Shown: piece by piece, positions 12,924 to 16,356 of the stretch
Layout: each line of letters starts with the position of its first letter
Numbering within the stretch: the stretch's first letter is position 1
NCBI GenBank assembly: GCA_002316385.1
Contig: DCDL01000017.1
Span: 19,664 to 36,019, forward strand
Source of the DNA: Clostridium sp. UBA1056
GTDB taxonomy: Bacteria > Bacillota > Clostridia > Clostridiales > Clostridiaceae
Direction of reading: 5' to 3'
Length of the DNA stretch: 16,356 bases
Program-made: the position numbers and the translations under genes
The notes under the pieces: model-generated
Told to the model about the DNA's origin: nothing
Database searches by the model: none
What the model saw: only the letters and a program-made list of their open reading frames with translations

Positions 12924-13682
12924 ATGAAAATAAACGAAACAGTACTAGTGGCTAAAGACATTGAGAAAGTTTATGAAATTGGAAACAATAAAGTTCAAGC
13001 TTTAAAAGGTGTTACTTTAAGCTTATATAAAGGTGAAATCCTTGCTATTATGGGCTCAAGTGGATCCGGAAAGAGTACTTTATTAAACATTTTGGGTGCT
13101 CTAGATTCACCTACCAATGGAGAAATTATTATTAATGGAAAAAAGATTAAAGATTACTATATTGAGCCTTATGCGACAAGGTACAGAAGTGAAATCATTG
13201 GATTTATATTTCAAAATTTTAACTTACTTAAAGATTTAACCGTTGAAGAAAACCTAGCACTACCATTGATATTAAAAAACTATTCAAAGAATGAAATAAA
13301 AAGTAAGGTTGAAGAAATAATAAAATCATTAGGTTTAGAAGGATGGGAAGGCCATAAACCCTTAGAACTTTCTGGTGGACAACAACAGAGAGTTGCTATA
13401 GGAAGAGCTTTAATTACTAACCCTTCAGTATTGCTTGCAGATGAGCCTACTGGAAATCTTGATTATAATACATCCAATGAAATATTAGAAATAATTCAAA
13501 GGATGAAAGAAAAGTTAAAACAGAGTACTATAATAGTTACCCATGACCCTAAAGTGGCTACATATGCTGATAGAGTTGTTTTTATTCACGATGGAAGAAT
13601 AACAGATGAATATGTTAAAGATGGATCTAAAGGTTGTATTGAAGAAATATTACATAAACTCCAGAAGATAATGGAGGTTTGA
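12924..13682 (+). CDS. ABC transporter ATP-binding protein (MacB/LolD type)
   Basis: The 252-residue ATPase powers the permease encoded next. All motifs are intact: Walker A GSSGSGKS (44-51), Q-loop Gln97, signature LSGGQQQR (149-156), Walker B VLLADEP (169-175) with the GNLD D-loop, and H-loop His207. The LSGGQQQRVAIGRAL form and the early EIGNNKVQALKGVTL are typical of the LolD/MacB/FtsE group (type VII ABC systems), which work with FtsX-like permeases by pulling on extracytoplasmic domains. The ATG at 12924 is chosen because GGGAGAG precedes it; the in-frame GTG at 12915 overlaps that site. A short extra C-terminal segment (SKGCIEEILHKLQKIMEV) follows the core. One base separates its stop from the permease start. 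Confidence 0.95.
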   Translation: MKINETVLVAKDIEKVYEIGNNKVQALKGVTLSLYKGEILAIMGSSGSGKSTLLNILGALDSPTNGEIIINGKKIKDYYIEPYATRYRSEIIGFIFQNFNLLKDLTVEENLALPLILKNYSKNEIKSKVEEIIKSLGLEGWEGHKPLELSGGQQQRVAIGRALITNPSVLLADEPTGNLDYNTSNEILEIIQRMKEKLKQSTIIVTHDPKVATYADRVVFIHDGRITDEYVKDGSKGCIEEILHKLQKIMEV

Positions 13683-13683
13683 T

Positions 13684-16179
13684 ATGATTACTTCTATAAG
13701 AGGATGTGCAAACAAACTAATAAAATCAAATAAATTTATTATGATATCTTCTATATTTAGCGTAATAATATCGGTGATATTAATAGTAGGCATGTTTATG
13801 TACATTAGCAGTGCTGAAAAATCTATGATAAATAATACTAAAGAGCTTTATGGAGATATGGACTTATCGGTTGGAAGTTCTTCAATGTATGATAAAAAGC
13901 TAGATAAATCTCTTGTTGATAAAATCTCATCAATAAGTGGCATAAAAGAGCTTTCTCCAGTTATATTAGCAGAATTACAAATAGAAGATAAAACAAATTT
14001 TAATGTGTATTCAGTGGGTACAGATAATTCAGAGTTATCAAAAAGCAAATATAAGTATACAAGAAATATTTCAACGGGTGAAGTTGTTATTAATGACGTG
14101 TTGAAAGAAAGTTTAGGCAAAGATGAAGGGGATAGTATTGTTATAGACGGAAGAAGTTTTAAAATTATTGAGGTAATTAATACTCCAAAGCAATCAAATA
14201 ACATTCCTAATATATTATTTATAAACATAAATACTTTAAAAGATATGTTAAAAGATAATGGTGAGGCGACATATTTACTGATAAAGCTCATAGATGGGAA
14301 TAAGAGTTTTGAGGTATCCGAAAACATTAGGAGTATTAATAAAAATCTTCGTATTGACATAGCAGAACAAGATGAAGGAATAGTACGAAATCTTCAATCA
14401 CTAAAAGTTTTTACTTTTGTTTTATCAGCATTAATTATAATTATGTGTTCACTTCTTATAATTTCTAATTTTCAAATATTTTTATACAATTATAGAAAGC
14501 AGTTTTCAACTATTAGAGCTATAGGTGGAAGTTCAAAGCAAGCTTTTAGTATTGTATTTGTACAAGCTACTTTTATTAACATAATAGGAGTTGTGGTAGG
14601 GTTACTTGCATCTTATCTTAGTAATGATTTAATAGTAAAAATCCTAAACAATAAGTTTTCTTTTAAAGTTTCAGATATAAATTATTCACTTTCAATGGCT
14701 GCTTTAATTAGTATTGTTATATTTGTTATCCTTGAAGTTTTTATGCTTATTCCTGCTATAAGAAGTTCAAAGATTCTACCATTAAAGATAAGTGAAGAAA
14801 ATGAAGAAACACAAAATCAGGGAGAGCTTGGCAAGTTAATTGGTATGGCAGGAGTAATAATTAGTTTAATATTATTCATCTCTGAAATTATTGCATTTGT
14901 TTTCAATAAAGGAAACATATTCTTGGGAGTATTTTCAGCAATTAGTTTAGTTATCGGCGTGTATTTATTGTTTCCTTATCATATAGAAAAACTACTAGAA
15001 AGTATTATGCCATTTTTTACATTAGTAGGAGGTAAAGGTGCATTTGTTGCAATACAGAACTTAATCTCACAGGTAAAAAGAAGTAGCGTAATTATAATTT
15101 CTCTAAGCACTGTTATTGTAATCGCCATATTTGGAGAATCATTTTTGGGAGTAATATCAAGGAATAATGAAGAGTTTTTGAAATGTCAATTTCCTTTAGA
15201 GATATCCATTACTGATAGAAATAAATTAAATAGTAATCTTGGAGATGAGTTCAAAGATGATTTAAAGAGAATAAAGGATGTTAAAAGTGTTATAACATTA
15301 AGTAACATAAGTTCAGTGTATTTTAAAGGTGAGAATGATGTGGACTATGCAGATTTCTCATTAGTAGATTATGATGGTTTACAAAATGAAGGGTTAATTC
15401 CTAAAGAAAATTGGGATTTGAAGTCAAGTGTAATTATCTCAAAACAATTTGCTACAGATCAAAAACTAAAAATAGGAGATAAAATAGAAATAAGTAAAGC
15501 GAGAAATGATGGTAAGAGTTTAAAGGAAGTTAAAAATACCCTTAATTTTGATACATTCACAATAAAGCATATAATTAACGATGATAATTTATTGGCAAAT
15601 AGAATGATTTTAATAGATTATAGTAATGATAAATATGTAGATGAACTTGTTAATTTTGATGTAGCTCTGGTTTCATCTTTTAATAAAGAAAATACCTTAA
15701 GGGGATTGGATGAACTAAAAAAGGAATATCCACAAATCAAATATACTACATTAAAAGAAGCATTGGATGAATCAAATCAAATACTTATTGAAAGATGGTC
15801 ATTGTTTATCATAGTTCTCGGTGCAATTTTAATTTCTTTAGCGTTAGGGATTATTAATATGCTAATAAACAATGTCCTTTCAAAAAGAAAAGAATATGCT
15901 ATTTTAAGAACTTTAAAATTAGAAAAGAAAGATCTAGTGAAATTAATATTAACACAAATAGTCACTTATGTATTAATTGGATCACTTCTAGGATGTGTTT
16001 TAGGATTTATTGTGTCAAATATAGTTACAGATAGTTTCAAAGGTATTTATATAGGATATAAAGTTATGTTAATTATTGTTTCACTGTTATTGGGAATAAG
16101 TTTGGCAATAGCTATTCCATTTGGAATATCCTTAGCCAATAAAAAGATAGCTGATGAACTAAGGGTTGATGATAAGTAA
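13684..16179 (+). CDS. FtsX-like ABC transporter permease
   Basis: The 831-residue membrane protein has about ten predicted helices: one at 18-42, three in the first FtsX domain (about 241-266, 288-312, 339-359), two at 384-407 and 412-434, one at 467-491, and three in the second FtsX domain (704-728, 751-778, 789-816). Two large extracellular domains lie between helices 1 and 2 and between helices 7 and 8. Each FtsX unit carries the coupling motif (RKQFSTIRAIGGSSKQAF; RKEYAILRTLKLEKKDL). This duplicated layout occurs in lipoprotein, peptide or antimicrobial exporters of Gram-positives; substrate unknown. It differs from BceB, which has about 650 residues and one large domain. GGAGGT inside the ATPase end is its ribosome site. 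No sensor kinase gene is adjacent. Confidence 0.92.
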   Translation: MITSIRGCANKLIKSNKFIMISSIFSVIISVILIVGMFMYISSAEKSMINNTKELYGDMDLSVGSSSMYDKKLDKSLVDKISSISGIKELSPVILAELQIEDKTNFNVYSVGTDNSELSKSKYKYTRNISTGEVVINDVLKESLGKDEGDSIVIDGRSFKIIEVINTPKQSNNIPNILFININTLKDMLKDNGEATYLLIKLIDGNKSFEVSENIRSINKNLRIDIAEQDEGIVRNLQSLKVFTFVLSALIIIMCSLLIISNFQIFLYNYRKQFSTIRAIGGSSKQAFSIVFVQATFINIIGVVVGLLASYLSNDLIVKILNNKFSFKVSDINYSLSMAALISIVIFVILEVFMLIPAIRSSKILPLKISEENEETQNQGELGKLIGMAGVIISLILFISEIIAFVFNKGNIFLGVFSAISLVIGVYLLFPYHIEKLLESIMPFFTLVGGKGAFVAIQNLISQVKRSSVIIISLSTVIVIAIFGESFLGVISRNNEEFLKCQFPLEISITDRNKLNSNLGDEFKDDLKRIKDVKSVITLSNISSVYFKGENDVDYADFSLVDYDGLQNEGLIPKENWDLKSSVIISKQFATDQKLKIGDKIEISKARNDGKSLKEVKNTLNFDTFTIKHIINDDNLLANRMILIDYSNDKYVDELVNFDVALVSSFNKENTLRGLDELKKEYPQIKYTTLKEALDESNQILIERWSLFIIVLGAILISLALGIINMLINNVLSKRKEYAILRTLKLEKKDLVKLILTQIVTYVLIGSLLGCVLGFIVSNIVTDSFKGIYIGYKVMLIIVSLLLGISLAIAIPFGISLANKKIADELRVDDK

Positions 16180-16195
16180 ATATTTAATTTAAAGG

Positions 16196-16250
16196 TAAGC
16201 GGTAAATATGATGTCAAATTGACAAGCTATTTACCGCTTATTTTTAATCT
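16196..16250 (+). terminator. Rho-independent terminator of the ABC operon
   Basis: A 13-bp perfect stem (16196-16208 TAAGCGGTAAATA, 16228-16240) with an inner TGTCAA/TTGACA pairing is followed by TTTTTAATCTTTTTT, 17 bases after the permease stop codon. Confidence 0.88.
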
Positions 16251-16356
16251 TTTTTATTTGGCAAATTGAAGATGCACTTATATTATTAACGCTCAGCCGT
16301 TTCGAGATATTGATTTACTAAAGTATTTATTCAAGGAAAAATCTACAACACAACAA
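16251..16356. other. Right edge of the window, unassigned
   Basis: No gene can be supported. One plus-strand frame stays open from the TGA at 16267 to the window end (NAQPFRDIDLLKYLFKEK near its middle), but it has no start signal and may be chance. ATGCACTTATATTATT at 16272-16287 is the exact reverse complement of 4380-4395 in palindromic repeat copy 1, suggesting a third, partial copy. Confidence 0.35.

Noticed and set aside
13848..14360. 170-codon minus-strand frame inside the permease gene
   Set aside because: It is a shadow of a well-supported membrane protein gene, with no ribosome site or recognisable domain.
16267..16356. Partial gene entering from the right edge
   Set aside because: One frame is open to the end, but there is no start signal or recognisable motif in about 30 codons.

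Overview
The window looks like accessory chromosome, or a large plasmid, of a low-GC Firmicute. Clostridium sensu stricto is the best guess. The DNA is very AT-rich, ribosome binding sites are strong AGGAGG types, and the protein families (UviB/BhlA holin-like, DUF1659, DUF2922, Phg_2220_C replication protein, IS1595 transposase) are typical of clostridia. Species cannot be fixed from the sequence alone.

Layout. (a) 1-2900: a coiled-coil protein of unknown function, a GNAT acetyltransferase overlapping a tiny one-helix membrane protein, then two decayed alpha/beta-hydrolase genes. One is a C-terminal remnant with an in-frame TGA; the other has lost its N-terminus. (b) 2912-4113: an IS1595-family element with 26-bp imperfect inverted repeats and a 7/8-matching target duplication. 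Its transposase has lost its 5' part, and an intact 83-codon passenger gene lies between transposase and right end. (c) 4325-8435: the most distinctive region, a replicon-like module. A central non-coding stretch holds a perfect 20-bp palindrome and four tandem 24-bp iteron-like repeats. Leftward from it run a putative ribbon-helix-helix protein, a UviB/BhlA holin-like protein, DUF1659 and DUF2922. Rightward run a phage-type replication protein and a DnaB-type helicase. (d) 8549-9703: a lipoprotein and a convergent YciI-like protein, separated by a 98-bp palindromic repeat that also occurs, diverged, at 4325-4435. (e) 10090-12440: two consecutive GNAT acetyltransferases and an XRE-TPR regulator. 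(f) 12567-12685: a frameshifted scar of IS66 orf2. (g) 12924-16250: a two-gene MacB/FtsX-type ABC transporter operon with a long leader and a strong terminator.

Working together: the replication protein and helicase look translationally coupled and would act on the iteron region. The RHH protein is the natural candidate to bind the palindrome, the iterons, or both. The ABC ATPase and permease form one transporter. Most other genes look like independent cargo among IS scars, so the window reads as a mosaic of mobile-element insertions around a phage- or plasmid-derived replication core.
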